Source: Sulfurospirillum diekertiae
Lineage (GTDB): Bacteria > Campylobacterota > Campylobacteria > Campylobacterales > Sulfurospirillaceae
Length of the DNA stretch: 64,000 nt
Assembly (NCBI RefSeq): GCF_002162315.1
Contig: NZ_CP021416.1
Span: 2,492,207 to 2,556,206, forward strand
Direction: 5' to 3'
Shown here: in pieces, positions 16,805-25,423 of the stretch
How positions within the stretch are numbered: position 1 is the first letter of the stretch
Layout of the letters: each line of letters starts with the position of its first letter
Notes under the pieces: generated by a model
Told to the model about the DNA's origin: nothing
The model's input: only the letters and a program-made list of their open reading frames with translations
The model's database searches: none
Translations under genes and position numbers: made by a program

Positions 16805-16962
16805 AAACCACCTAAAAAGAAAGGAGCAGTCATGGACGATCACCCGAGTTCTCGTAAAGTCTGCTCCTTTGTAGGTGGTTTGTTTTTGCCCTGCACAAAA
16901 CTTTAAATCAGCCGACTCTAAGCCCTAAACCACCTTCTTAACATTATAAGAAGGAATGAGCT
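16805..16962 (+). promoter_or_regulatory. mgtA leader with mutually exclusive RNA helices
   Basis: AAACCACCT occurs twice (16805-16813 and 16927-16935) around one AGGTGGTTT (16873-16881), so the middle segment can pair with either. Inside the first helix, AAAGGAGCAG (16820-16829) pairs with CTGCTCCTTT (16861-16870); this helix runs into TGTTTTT and is terminator-like. CCTTCTTA (16933-16940) pairs with TAAGAAGG (16947-16954) and covers the mgtA ribosome site; this helix shares three bases with the second AAACCACCT. A short ORF lies in the first hairpin. The layout predicts attenuation plus ribosome-site control of mgtA. Confidence 0.7.
16832..16906 (+). CDS. Candidate mgtA leader peptide, 24 residues
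   Basis: An ATG five bases after AAAGGAGCAGTC opens a 24-codon frame that begins MDDHPSSRK and ends FLPCTKL, stopping at TAA 16904-16906. Its ribosome site is one strand of the inner hairpin helix, so the frame can be translated only when that helix is open, and a ribosome on it would melt the terminator-like helix. An acidic and Pro-containing start recalls the Salmonella MgtL peptide in style, not in sequence. Whether it is translated is inference. Confidence 0.45.
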   Translation: MDDHPSSRKVCSFVGGLFLPCTKL

Positions 16963-19644
16963 ATGTTCAAATATGACTATTTTTTTCACACCTTAGTGCC
17001 TGCATTTTTGCCAAAAAACTTTAAAGCATCCAAGCAAAATATCGCCAGTACACAGTCTAGCACCCACAAACTCAAAGAACTTGCAACCTGTTCCAAAGAA
17101 GAACTCTTTAAAAAGCTTGGTAGTTCTGAAAAAGGGTTAAGCAAGCATGAGGCGCACAAACATCTTTTAAAATTTGGGGCGAATATCATTTCGGAAAACA
17201 AAAAAGCCAACCCTTTGCTGGTTATTTTTGAAAATATTAAAAATCCATTGACACTCATGCTTATCGTTCTTGCCACTGTTTCACTTTACATGGACGATGT
17301 ACGAACTGCCGTTGTCGTTGGAGGCATGACACTTCTGAGTGTTGCGCTCTCTTCCATGCAAGAATTTCGTTCCAGCAAAGCGGCTGAAAAACTCAGCAGT
17401 ATGGTCTCATCAACTGCAACAGTACTCAGGCAAAATGATGAACCCAGTTCAGATGAAATCACTACCCAATCTAATTATAAAATCCATGAGTCTCACTCTC
17501 AAACCATTGAAATAGCCATCAAAAAGATTGTACCTGGCGACATTGTCCATCTGAGTGCAGGTGACATCATCCCCGCAGATCTGAGAATCATCAGCTCCAA
17601 AGATCTCTTTTTAAATCAAGCCTCGCTGACAGGTGAAGCGATGCCTGTGGAAAAAGTTGCCATCAATGAACCGCATGAAATTGAATCCATGATAAGCGCA
17701 CATAATATCTGTTTTATGGGTTCTAGTATTGAGAGTGGAACAGCGATTGGCGTTGTGTGTACCACAGGAAAAGAGACCTATCTTGGCTCCATTGCCAAAG
17801 TGATTGAGAGTGCGGCGGAGCCAACAAGCTTTGATATAGGCATCAAAAAATTTACATGGTTGATGCTTCGATTTATGTTTGTCATGGTGCCTGTAGTGAT
17901 GCTGGTCAATGGCTTTTTAAAACATGATTGGATGGGTGCCTTTTTATTTGGACTCTCTGTTGCCGTGGGGCTTGCTCCTGAAATGCTACCGATGATCGTC
18001 ACGGTCAATTTAAGCAAAGGTGCCTTTGCACTCTCAAAGCAAAAAGTCATTGTTAAAAAGCTCAGTGCCATTCAAAATTTTGGAGCGATGGATGTTTTAT
18101 GCACCGATAAAACAGGCACACTTACCCAAGATAAAATTATCCTCGAACAACATGTCAACGTCAATGGTGAAAAATGTAACCATGTTTTAGAATTAGCCTA
18201 CTTAAACAGTTTCCATCAAACTGGCTTGAAAAATCTTCTGGACGTCGCTGTTTTGGAGCACTCTGAAATCGAAGGGTTGGCAGTTAATGAATTTCCCAAT
18301 AAAGTAGATGAAATTCCTTTTGATTTTAACCGCAAACGAATGTCCGTTGTGGTTGGTAAAACCGACAATTCACATCTTCTCATCACCAAGGGTGCTGTCG
18401 AAGAGATGGTTAAAGTCTGCACACATGTTGAAAAAAATGGTGAGATTTTACCACTGGATACTACGATGTACAGTGATATTTTTAATCTGGTTAATGAATA
18501 CAACAATGATGGTTTTAGGGTTATTGCCGTCGCCTACAAAAACATACCCAATTCTCAACAAGCCTATGCAATCCAAGATGAATCCCAAATGATTTTGGCA
18601 GGGTTTATGTCCTTTCTTGACCCTCCCAAAGAGAGTGCAAAAAAAGCAATCAAAATGTTAAATGAATACGGCGTCAGCGTTAAAGTTCTCACCGGTGACA
18701 ATGAACGTGTCACGACAAAAATCTGTAAAGATGTGGGGTTGGATATTACCGCTATTTACCAAGGAGCTGACATTGATGCGATGAATGAAGAGGAGCTCAA
18801 ACTTGCTGTTGAAAAAGCCAATGTTTTTGCCAAACTCTCCCCTGACAATAAAGCGCGCATTGTCAGTGCACTCAGACAAAATGGTCACACTGTTGGGTTT
18901 ATGGGTGATGGTATCAATGACGCCCCTGCCCTTAAACTCGCTGACGTGGGTATCTCTGTCGATACCGCCGTAGATATTGCCAAAGAGACTGCTGACATCA
19001 TCTTACTCGAACGCAGTCTGCTCGTTTTAGAGCAAGGGGTGTTGCTGGGAAGAAAAGTGTTTGCGAATATTATCAAATACATCAAAATGGGCTCAAGTTC
19101 AAACTATGGCAATATGTTTAGTGTGGTCGGAGCCAGTGCCCTTTTGCCGTTTATTCCTATGCACCCGATTCAAATCGTCACCAATAACTTTTTATACGAT
19201 CTTTCTCAGTCCACTACACCCACCGATCATGTGGATGATGAACTGATCAAAAGACCCAAGAAATGGGATATTGCCGATATTAAAAACTTTATGCTTATCG
19301 TTGGACCTACGAGTTCAGTGTTTGATTATATTACGTTTGGCGTAATGATTTATATCTTTGATGCGTGGCATAATGAGGCGTTGTTTCAAACAGGGTGGTT
19401 TGTGGAGTCTCTCATCTCGCAAACACTGATTGTGCACATTATTCGAACCGACAAAATTCCATTTTTTCAAAGTACCGCAAGTTTGCCGGTTATCTTGATG
19501 ACGGCGAGCATTATGTGTTTGGGAATTTGGTTACCTTTTTCTCCATTTGCCGCATCCTTAGGACTGGTTGCCTTGCCTACTGAGTATTGGAGTATTTTAG
19601 GTGTAATGATGATAGGGTATATCTTTTTTAACGCAAAGTGTTAA
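16963..19644 (+). CDS. mgtA: P-type Mg2+-importing ATPase (MgtA type)
   Basis: An 893-residue P3B-type ATPase. After an N-terminal cytoplasmic stretch (KLKELATCSKEELFKKLGSSEKGLSKHEA) come the first membrane helices, the actuator motif LTGEAMPVEK, the M4 motif VGLAPEMLPMIVT, the phosphorylation motif CTDKTGTLTQD, VLTGDNERVTTK and GDGINDAPALKLADVGISVD, then the C-terminal helices. The length and the M4 sequence match MgtA/MgtB rather than Ca2+ or heavy-metal pumps. It imports Mg2+ at the inner membrane. Expression is probably set by the leader just upstream. The ATG follows AAGGA seven bases away. Confidence 0.92.
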   Translation: MFKYDYFFHTLVPAFLPKNFKASKQNIASTQSSTHKLKELATCSKEELFKKLGSSEKGLSKHEAHKHLLKFGANIISENKKANPLLVIFENIKNPLTLMLIVLATVSLYMDDVRTAVVVGGMTLLSVALSSMQEFRSSKAAEKLSSMVSSTATVLRQNDEPSSDEITTQSNYKIHESHSQTIEIAIKKIVPGDIVHLSAGDIIPADLRIISSKDLFLNQASLTGEAMPVEKVAINEPHEIESMISAHNICFMGSSIESGTAIGVVCTTGKETYLGSIAKVIESAAEPTSFDIGIKKFTWLMLRFMFVMVPVVMLVNGFLKHDWMGAFLFGLSVAVGLAPEMLPMIVTVNLSKGAFALSKQKVIVKKLSAIQNFGAMDVLCTDKTGTLTQDKIILEQHVNVNGEKCNHVLELAYLNSFHQTGLKNLLDVAVLEHSEIEGLAVNEFPNKVDEIPFDFNRKRMSVVVGKTDNSHLLITKGAVEEMVKVCTHVEKNGEILPLDTTMYSDIFNLVNEYNNDGFRVIAVAYKNIPNSQQAYAIQDESQMILAGFMSFLDPPKESAKKAIKMLNEYGVSVKVLTGDNERVTTKICKDVGLDITAIYQGADIDAMNEEELKLAVEKANVFAKLSPDNKARIVSALRQNGHTVGFMGDGINDAPALKLADVGISVDTAVDIAKETADIILLERSLLVLEQGVLLGRKVFANIIKYIKMGSSSNYGNMFSVVGASALLPFIPMHPIQIVTNNFLYDLSQSTTPTDHVDDELIKRPKKWDIADIKNFMLIVGPTSSVFDYITFGVMIYIFDAWHNEALFQTGWFVESLISQTLIVHIIRTDKIPFFQSTASLPVILMTASIMCLGIWLPFSPFAASLGLVALPTEYWSILGVMMIGYIFFNAKC

Positions 19645-19705
19645 AATGTACTACATCAAAAAATTTGCTAGAATTTAAAACAGGGCGTATAAAGAGGAGT
19701 TTATA

Positions 19706-20620
19706 TTGGGAAATTTTACAGAAGAAATGGGGATGGAAGAAGAGAGTACCGCAAAGACCAAAAGAGCTGTTAACAAAAGTATTTGGGTCAGTGCTTTTGT
19801 CAATCTCTGTTTATCTATTTGCCAAGTTATTATTGGTATTGTATCAGGTTCACAGGGTTTGATTGCTGATGGTATTCACTCTTTATCAGATCTAGGCGCT
19901 GATTTTGTCGCCCTTGTGGCTGCATGGAAAAGCCAAAAAAAGGCAGATACCCATTACCATTATGGTTATAAACGCTATGAAAACTTAGCTTCTATGATTT
20001 TAGGGGGATTACTTTTAGTAGTGGGCATTGGCATGGTCTGGTCGGCGGTGCATAAACTACAATCTCCTGAGTCTATTCCAACGGTGCATCTGATAGCACT
20101 TTGGACAGCACTTGGTTCATTGCTGGCGAAAGAGTTGCTCTTCCGTTATATGTTAGCGGTTGCACAAAAAGTGAAATCAAGTATGTTGATTGCAAACGCT
20201 TGGCATGCAAGATCGGATGCGGCATCGTCTTTGGTTGTATCCATCGGTATTATTGGAAACCTTGCTGGTTTTCCTATTCTTGATCCTATTGCAGCTTTGA
20301 TTGTTGGGTTTGTTGTAAGTAAAATGGGATGGAAGTTTTTATGGGATGCAACGCAAGATTTGTTAGATAAATCCATCAGCGAAGATCAAGTAGCTGCTAT
20401 TGCTGCTGAAATTGCTGCAACGCCAGGCGTTATCGGATTTCACCAGTTAAAAACACGTAAAGCAGGTGATTTGATTTTGGCTGATGTCCATTTGGATATT
20501 GATGGCTCCATTACCGTAGCGGAAGGTCACATCATAGCCAAAGCTGTCAAAGCCAATGTTATGTCCAAACATCCGGTGCTTTATATTATGATCCATGTGG
20601 ATCCTGTATTGAAGAAATGA
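19706..20620 (+). CDS. Cation diffusion facilitator (CDF) metal exporter
   Basis: A 304-residue CDF protein with six helices. The metal site is visible as DGIHSLSD in helix 2 (Asp and Asp) and HARSDA in helix 5 (His and Asp); the C-terminal cytoplasmic domain (about 215-304) with HQLKTRKAGDLILADVHLDID closes the family pattern. The His/Asp pairs fit Zn2+, Fe2+ or Mn2+ export by proton antiport. The start is a TTG at 19706 after GAGGAG; an ATG at 19727 is the alternative. It follows mgtA by 61 bases and may be cotranscribed with it. Confidence 0.9.
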   Translation: MGNFTEEMGMEEESTAKTKRAVNKSIWVSAFVNLCLSICQVIIGIVSGSQGLIADGIHSLSDLGADFVALVAAWKSQKKADTHYHYGYKRYENLASMILGGLLLVVGIGMVWSAVHKLQSPESIPTVHLIALWTALGSLLAKELLFRYMLAVAQKVKSSMLIANAWHARSDAASSLVVSIGIIGNLAGFPILDPIAALIVGFVVSKMGWKFLWDATQDLLDKSISEDQVAAIAAEIAATPGVIGFHQLKTRKAGDLILADVHLDIDGSITVAEGHIIAKAVKANVMSKHPVLYIMIHVDPVLKK

Positions 20621-20767
20621 ACGTCAAAGAAGTGATAACGTTGTTAAATTTTCTCATTGACTTTTTATTTACAAAAGGTTAATCACACGTTTAATCTATT
20701 CTCCTATACTTTCATTACCAAGTCAATAACCTCCTTTTTGTGAAACACTCAATCATTTTAAAAGATG

Positions 20768-20818
20768 CGCTCAGATTGCCCGGTCTGAGCGTTACTCTTT
20801 GCCCTTCTCTTTTTTTTA
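20768..20818 (+). terminator. Terminator between CDF gene and yccF
   Basis: CGCTCAGA (20768-20775) pairs with TCTGAGCG (20784-20791), followed by a T-rich run that ends in TTTTTTTT. It lies about 150 bases after the CDF stop codon. Confidence 0.65.
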
Positions 20819-20893
20819 ACATTTCACCTTTTGTAATCAAAATCAACCTTACTTTTAAGTAGAATACGACACTCAAACAGTTAAGGAAACAGT

Positions 20894-21355
20894 ATGCGTT
20901 CAATCGGCAACTTTTTATGGTTTATTTTAGGTGGCGTTTTTATGGGACTCTGCTGGTGGATTGTAGGAATATTCGCATTTATCACTATTATCGGCATTCC
21001 GTGGGCAAAAGCCTGTTTTATCATCGGTCAATTTACCTTTTTTCCATTTGGCAAAGAAGCCATCAGTCGTAAAGAGCTCCTGCACAAAGACGATATTGGA
21101 ACCAGTTCCTTTGGGGTCGTGGGTAACGTTATTTGGTTTCTCTTTGCAGGTATTTGGCTTGCTCTTGGTCATGTTTTCTCTGCGATTGCATGTTTTGCCT
21201 CGATTATTGGTATTCCTTTTGGCATCCAACACCTCAAACTTGCCGCTATCTCGCTCTTTCCCATTGGTCAAACCATCGTTGATAAAGAGGTTGCAGCAGC
21301 CGCTCGAAATTTTAATGCAGAACAAACAGCCGCTTCCATGCGACACAAGAATTAA
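20894..21355 (+). CDS. YccF-family inner-membrane protein
   Basis: A 153-residue membrane protein with a tandem repeat of the YccF unit: GIFAFITIIGIPWAKACFIIGQFTFFPFGKEAI and, about 70 residues on, ACFASIIGIPFGIQHLKLAAISLFPIGQTIV. Each unit has the IxGIPxG/A turn between helices. The function of YccF is unknown. It is 11 bases upstream of the DedA gene, so the two are cotranscribed. Confidence 0.85.
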   Translation: MRSIGNFLWFILGGVFMGLCWWIVGIFAFITIIGIPWAKACFIIGQFTFFPFGKEAISRKELLHKDDIGTSSFGVVGNVIWFLFAGIWLALGHVFSAIACFASIIGIPFGIQHLKLAAISLFPIGQTIVDKEVAAAARNFNAEQTAASMRHKN

Positions 21356-21366
21356 ATAGGCAGATT

Positions 21367-21954
21367 ATGGAAGACTTTTTTATCTCAAGTATGCAAGAGT
21401 ATGGGTACATTATTCTTTTTTTCTGGAGTATTTTAGAAGGTGAAAGTGGTCTGGTAATGGCTGGACTTTTTAGCCATACAGGAGACATGCAACTTTTTAT
21501 CGCTATCTTTGTAGCAGGACTGGGTGGTTTTGCAGGGGATCAAATCTATTTTTACATTGGAAGATTTAATAAAAGTTATGTGCATCGCACGCTCAAAAAG
21601 CAACGACGCAAATTTGCACTAGCGCATCTCCTGCTTAAAAAACATGGTTGGCCGATCATTTTTTTACAGCGCTACTTATATGGGCTTCGCACAATCATTC
21701 CTATTGCCATAGGACTAACTGGGTACAGCGCTAAAAAATATGCTGTGATCAACCTGTTTGCGGCATGGTGCTGGGCAGCATTGATTATTATCCCAGTGTG
21801 GTACTTCGGAAATGAAATTTTAGGTGTCATTAAATGGGCAAAAACACACTGGTACTACGCGCTTCCTCTTATTGGATTACTTATCGGTGTGGCGTACTAT
21901 TACCTCCATACCATTACAGAAAAAACATTAAAAACAAAAGTAGATCAAAAGTAG
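21367..21954 (+). CDS. DedA-family membrane protein
   Basis: A 195-residue DedA/VTT protein with the family core: a re-entrant N-terminal region around LFFWSILEGESGLVMAGLFSH, GGFAGDQIYFYIGRF, and the FLQRYLYGLRTIIPIAIGLTGYSAKKYAVINLFAAWCWA region with the conserved Arg and Gly. Members work as proton-dependent lipid scramblases or flippases and affect membrane potential and drug sensitivity. It follows yccF and precedes DUF4337 and the Ppx-like gene, in what looks like a four-gene operon of membrane proteins. Confidence 0.88.
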   Translation: MEDFFISSMQEYGYIILFFWSILEGESGLVMAGLFSHTGDMQLFIAIFVAGLGGFAGDQIYFYIGRFNKSYVHRTLKKQRRKFALAHLLLKKHGWPIIFLQRYLYGLRTIIPIAIGLTGYSAKKYAVINLFAAWCWAALIIIPVWYFGNEILGVIKWAKTHWYYALPLIGLLIGVAYYYLHTITEKTLKTKVDQK

Positions 21955-22007
21955 TATTTTTTTGATAAAATACGCGCGCATTTTTAGATTTTAGAAGAGG
22001 ATGACCC

Positions 22008-22586
22008 ATGGAAAGTAATGCCATTGAAGAACATTTAAAACAAGTTGAGGAAGCTATTGCTGAGGTGGAACATAAAGAGGAAGAAGTAGAAGGTTGGCTT
22101 TCATATATTTCGCTAAGTACTGCCATTATCGCCATTGTGACAGCCCTCGTTGGTTTGTATGAATCACAAATTACATCCAAAACGATCCTCACCAAAAACG
22201 AAGCGGTACTGTACCAAAGTCAAGCCTCAGATCAGTGGAATTTTTACCAAGCTAAAAGTGTGAAGGCGCATATTTACACGGTTAATGCGGAAATCTACCC
22301 TGATAAAGCGGAAGATTTTAAGAAAAAAGTAGCGGTCTACAAAAAAGAACAAGAAGAGATTAAAGCCGAAGCGGAGCGTATTGAAGGACTGAAAGAATTA
22401 CGGAATGAACAGAGTGATCACTACTATCACATTCATCACATTCTTAGCTTTGCGATTACCTTTTTACAAATTTCGATTGCGCTTGCCTCTATTTCAGCAC
22501 TCACTCGCAATAAAAAGTTTTGGATGGGCTCTTTAGTCTTAAGCGGTATTGGCGCTATTATCGCAGGCTACTGCCTTGTCCTTTAA
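22008..22586 (+). CDS. DUF4337 family membrane protein
   Basis: A 192-residue protein: an acidic N-terminus with many Glu (EEHLKQVEEAIAEVEHKEEEVEGW), a helix at about 33-50, a long charged coiled-coil (90-140) and two closely spaced helices at the C-terminus. That order is the DUF4337 pattern. The role is unknown. A good ribosome site (AGAGGA) precedes the ATG. The next gene overlaps its end. Confidence 0.8.
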   Translation: MESNAIEEHLKQVEEAIAEVEHKEEEVEGWLSYISLSTAIIAIVTALVGLYESQITSKTILTKNEAVLYQSQASDQWNFYQAKSVKAHIYTVNAEIYPDKAEDFKKKVAVYKKEQEEIKAEAERIEGLKELRNEQSDHYYHIHHILSFAITFLQISIALASISALTRNKKFWMGSLVLSGIGAIIAGYCLVL

Positions 22587-23559
22587 GAAAAGTTTTTTCT
22601 CACGTCTTTTTCTCTGCATTTTTTTATGCCATGCTGTCCTCTTTGGTGAGCAGTATGGCGCCATCGAAATAGGAGGAAAAGGTGTTAAAGCCTATGTCAT
22701 AGAGATAGATAACACTCTTACCAAGATCAATTATCGAAATGCTCTTAACACCGCTCCACAAAGCGGCATAACAGAGCATCACATAATGACACCAGAGATG
22801 ATACAACATGTCAGCTCTGACATTGCAATACTTCAAAACATGCTTCTACATGACCAAAATATATCTGAACAGAACATCTTTATTATCGCTAGCAGTGCTA
22901 TCTATAAAATCAAAAATAGACCAGCGTTAGAGACCAAAGTCAAAAAAATGACGCATCATTCGCTCTATTTTATCAATGAAAAAGAGGAGAGCACGTTCGC
23001 TTTTTATGGCTCTGTTCCTAAAGCACAATGGCTGAGTGCTTCTATGATCGATATTGGTGGAGGAAACACAAAAGTAGCTTGGATGGATGCGCAAAATACC
23101 ATTGATTTTTTTGAAATTCCACTCGGAACAGTTTCGTTAACCCAACAAGCAGACTTACGTGACACCAATACTTCCTTTGAAGCAAAATGTGTCAGTGTGA
23201 TTCAAAATGAGCTCTCTACACTTCAAACAACTCACACAAAAGAGGCACTCTATGCCACTGGTGGTATTTTTTGGGCAACTGCCTATTTGAAAACCAATGG
23301 TCAGTTAGAGCCGTTTGTTCGTTTAGAAAAAGCAGATTTTGAGAAAGTTATTGCTCTCTTTTCGCACGAAGAACAAAAAGAGTGTCATGATGATAGTGCA
23401 CAATGCTTTTTACGAGGGTATTATGGGGCAAAAAATTTAGTCGCAGGCGCTTTATTGGCAAAAGAGACGATTGATGCAATGCAGTTTTTTGATCAAAAAG
23501 TCTATTTTGCTAAAGACGGTGCATGGGTAATTGGGTGGCTTTTAGTGCACACCAAATAA
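22576..23559 (+). CDS. Exported Ppx/GppA-like phosphatase domain protein
   Basis: A protein of the ASKHA (sugar kinase/actin) fold of exopolyphosphatases. The two nucleotide/phosphate loops are visible: YGAIEIGGKGVKAYVIE near residue 28 and MIDIGGGNTKVAWM near 160. YATGGIFWATAY provides the later glycine motif. It is about 327 residues, shorter than Ppx. Unlike cytosolic family members it begins with KKSFFSRLFLCIFLCHAVLFG, a typical signal peptide, so it should act in the periplasm. The start is a TTG at 22576, overlapping the previous gene by 11 bases; a TTG at 22549 is the alternative. The substrate is unknown. Confidence 0.7.
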   Translation: MSFKKSFFSRLFLCIFLCHAVLFGEQYGAIEIGGKGVKAYVIEIDNTLTKINYRNALNTAPQSGITEHHIMTPEMIQHVSSDIAILQNMLLHDQNISEQNIFIIASSAIYKIKNRPALETKVKKMTHHSLYFINEKEESTFAFYGSVPKAQWLSASMIDIGGGNTKVAWMDAQNTIDFFEIPLGTVSLTQQADLRDTNTSFEAKCVSVIQNELSTLQTTHTKEALYATGGIFWATAYLKTNGQLEPFVRLEKADFEKVIALFSHEEQKECHDDSAQCFLRGYYGAKNLVAGALLAKETIDAMQFFDQKVYFAKDGAWVIGWLLVHTK

Positions 23560-23561
23560 GC

Positions 23562-23912
23562 TCACACTACTTTTTTTAAAAAAGCGCTTCCACATTTAGG
23601 ACAATTTCCATCCCACTCTAATAAATGATGCCCATGACACTTCTGACAACTGGGTTTATGCAAAAGTTTTGGAACAAGAGAGGATGGATTGTGCGTATGC
23701 TTTTTAAAAGCAAATTGTTTTACATGTAACCATAAAACTTTAAATGCTTGAATCAAAAATCGTTTGGGATGTGGCTTTTCTTGGAGATGTCTGCAATCAA
23801 GACAGACCATCCATTTTTTCTGCAAACGAATATGTCGATGCGTTCGTGCGAGTGTAATATGCTCTGTTTCGTAACTACAAAGAGGGCATAAGAGATAATG
23901 CTTGGCTTCCAT
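23562..23912 (-). CDS. Small zinc-ribbon protein
   Basis: A 116-residue protein with three Cys pairs: CPLCSYE near the start, CLDCRH, and CQKCHG...CPKCGSAF at the end. The first and second pairs and the last two pairs can each form a zinc ribbon. The middle part is basic (HVKQFAFKKHTHN). The ATG at 23912 follows AAAGGA; a longer frame from 23960 has no ribosome site. The copy of TTACATGTAA at 23720 falls inside this gene. The function is unknown; nucleic-acid binding is a guess from the ribbons. Confidence 0.7.
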   Translation of the reverse strand: MEAKHYLLCPLCSYETEHITLARTHRHIRLQKKWMVCLDCRHLQEKPHPKRFLIQAFKVLWLHVKQFAFKKHTHNPSSLVPKLLHKPSCQKCHGHHLLEWDGNCPKCGSAFLKKVV

Positions 23913-24050
23913 AAAGTATCCTTTACAAACGATCCCTGCTTTTGCGATATAGTGTATCACATATTAACTCAAGCATTTTAAGTTCCAGATTAATTTTAAC
24001 TCAAATGGAAATTTGCCGATATAGAGTTAGCTCTTAATAAGGAGTAAATA

Positions 24051-24239
24051 ATGGACGCACTCAATAGTAGCATCCCGTCAAGCACAGAAATTTATGCAAT
24101 GAAGCAAGCAATGAAGGTTCAAGAACAGATGGTTTCAAAAATGTTGGAATCTCTGCCTCAACCAACAGACACTGCATCAGCGCAAGTCTCTGGGCTGGCA
24201 TCAGAGGGTATTGGGTCAAACCTTGATCTCAAGGCATAA
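24051..24239 (+). CDS. YjfB-like putative motility protein
   Basis: A 62-residue protein: an amphipathic helix EIYAMKQAMKVQEQMVSKMLESL followed by a Gly/Ser/Ala-rich tail. The helix and length match the YjfB family of small proteins linked to flagellar gene sets. No flagellar gene lies nearby. It has a strong AAGGAG ribosome site and its own terminator, so it is a single-gene unit. Confidence 0.7.
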   Translation: MDALNSSIPSSTEIYAMKQAMKVQEQMVSKMLESLPQPTDTASAQVSGLASEGIGSNLDLKA

Positions 24240-24248
24240 CCCACAAGA

Positions 24249-24276
24249 GATAACCCTTTTGGGTTATCTCATCTCT
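24249..24276 (+). terminator. Terminator after the YjfB-like gene
   Basis: AGATAACCC pairs with GGGTTATCT across TTTT, followed by CATCTCTTT. The dispersed palindrome TTACATGTAA follows directly and forms the stop codon of the convergent selD. Confidence 0.7.
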
Positions 24277-25308
24277 TTACATGTAAAGCAGTGGTTTTTC
24301 ACCCAAAGGCAAAATTTCCGCGATAATAGCGCTGTACGTTAACCCTTCATCCTGAAGATGTTTCAGAAGTTTTGGGGCATCGTTTTGAGACACTGCCATC
24401 AAAAGTCCACCTGAGGTTTGCGCATCGTATAAAATAATCTCATCTTTATGCGGTACTTTGGCGTGAACTTTAGAGCTTAAATAACTCTTGTTCGTATATG
24501 CACCTGCAGGAATAATCCCCATATCAGCAAGTGCTCTGGCTTCATCTAAAATCGGAATATTTTTCATCTCAAACGCGATGGTAACACGGTTAAAACTCAT
24601 CTCATACCCATGCCCAAAAAGTCCAAATCCCGTCACATCGGTACAGGCACTCACATCGTATTGGCGCATAATGCGTGAAGCTTTATGGTTGAGCGTTGAT
24701 AAGATGGAAGCGACCTTTTCAACAACACTCTTTTCTAGCATATCCGCTTTAATCGCCGTTGTTAAGATGCCCATCCCCAAAGGTTTGGTCAAAATCAGCA
24801 TGTCCCCAATGCGTGGTGTATTGTTGCGGTAAATTTTCTTTGGATGCACAAAACCCGTCACGCTCATACCATAGGTCATTTCAGGCGCTTCGATGGTATG
24901 TCCGCCGATGATGATGCCGCCACACTCGACAACTTTACTCTGCCCGCCTTCTAAAATCTCTTTTAAGATCGAGCGGGGTTGATGACACCCATCAAATCCG
25001 ACAATGTTCATCGCCGTAGCCACTTCGCCACCCATGGCAAAAACATCGCTCAAAGAATTTGCCGCTGCAATCTGTCCGTACACATAAGGGTCATCCACCA
25101 CAGGCGTGATAATGTCGACGGTTTGCACGAGTGCGCGTTCTTCATCGAGATAATAAACACTCGCATCGTCGCTGGTATCCATTCCGACCAAAACATTCTC
25201 ATGCGTGCAGGAAAGCCCTCCCAACGCTTCTGTGAGGTCTCCCGGACCCAGCTTGGCAGCGCAACCAGCAGCTTTGACGTATTTGGTCAATTTTGCTTCG
25301 TTGTTCAT
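24277..25308 (-). CDS. selD: Selenide, water dikinase (SelD)
   Basis: A 343-residue SelD. The active site GCAAKLGPGDL has Cys16 where some organisms use Sec, followed by the catalytic Lys19. The PurM-like ATP-binding fold is seen in GMDTSDDASVYYL, VDIITPVVDDPYVYGQIAAANSLSDVFAMGG and CTDVTGFGLFGHGYEM. It makes selenophosphate from selenide and ATP, which feeds Sec-tRNA synthesis for the UGA codon in fdhA. It follows yedF on the same strand. The stop codon is part of a copy of TTACATGTAA. Confidence 0.95.
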   Translation of the reverse strand: MNNEAKLTKYVKAAGCAAKLGPGDLTEALGGLSCTHENVLVGMDTSDDASVYYLDEERALVQTVDIITPVVDDPYVYGQIAAANSLSDVFAMGGEVATAMNIVGFDGCHQPRSILKEILEGGQSKVVECGGIIIGGHTIEAPEMTYGMSVTGFVHPKKIYRNNTPRIGDMLILTKPLGMGILTTAIKADMLEKSVVEKVASILSTLNHKASRIMRQYDVSACTDVTGFGLFGHGYEMSFNRVTIAFEMKNIPILDEARALADMGIIPAGAYTNKSYLSSKVHAKVPHKDEIILYDAQTSGGLLMAVSQNDAPKLLKHLQDEGLTYSAIIAEILPLGEKPLLYM

Positions 25309-25339
25309 TTAGTACCTTAATTTCAACTTCTTGACCATG

Positions 25340-25423
25340 AAATGATCAAGAAGTAGTGCGAGCCTTCCGCTGAGGAAAACCCAGTGTTAACGTAGTTTGA
25401 AAAGCTTTGCTTTGAAAGCGTTA
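25340..25423 (-). promoter_or_regulatory. yedF-selD intergenic element related to one after fdhC
   Basis: On the minus strand it reads ACGCTTTCAAAGC, AAGCTTTTCAAA, CTACGTTAA. The same motif chain (ACGCTTT-AAGC-AAGCTT-CTACGTTAA) occurs in the same orientation at 38155-38225 after fdhC and again at 44105-44180. Possible stem-loops form by GCTTT/AAAGC and AAGC/GCTT. The role is unknown; the link with selenium genes is suggestive. Confidence 0.45.

Noticed and set aside
16805-16905. A canonical M-box (ykoK) or manganese (yybP) riboswitch before mgtA
   Set aside because: I could not find the conserved core of either; the region is better described by the short ORF and the competing helices.
20927-21346. 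A 139-residue minus-strand frame across yccF
   Set aside because: Antisense shadow; the plus-strand frame has the YccF repeat.
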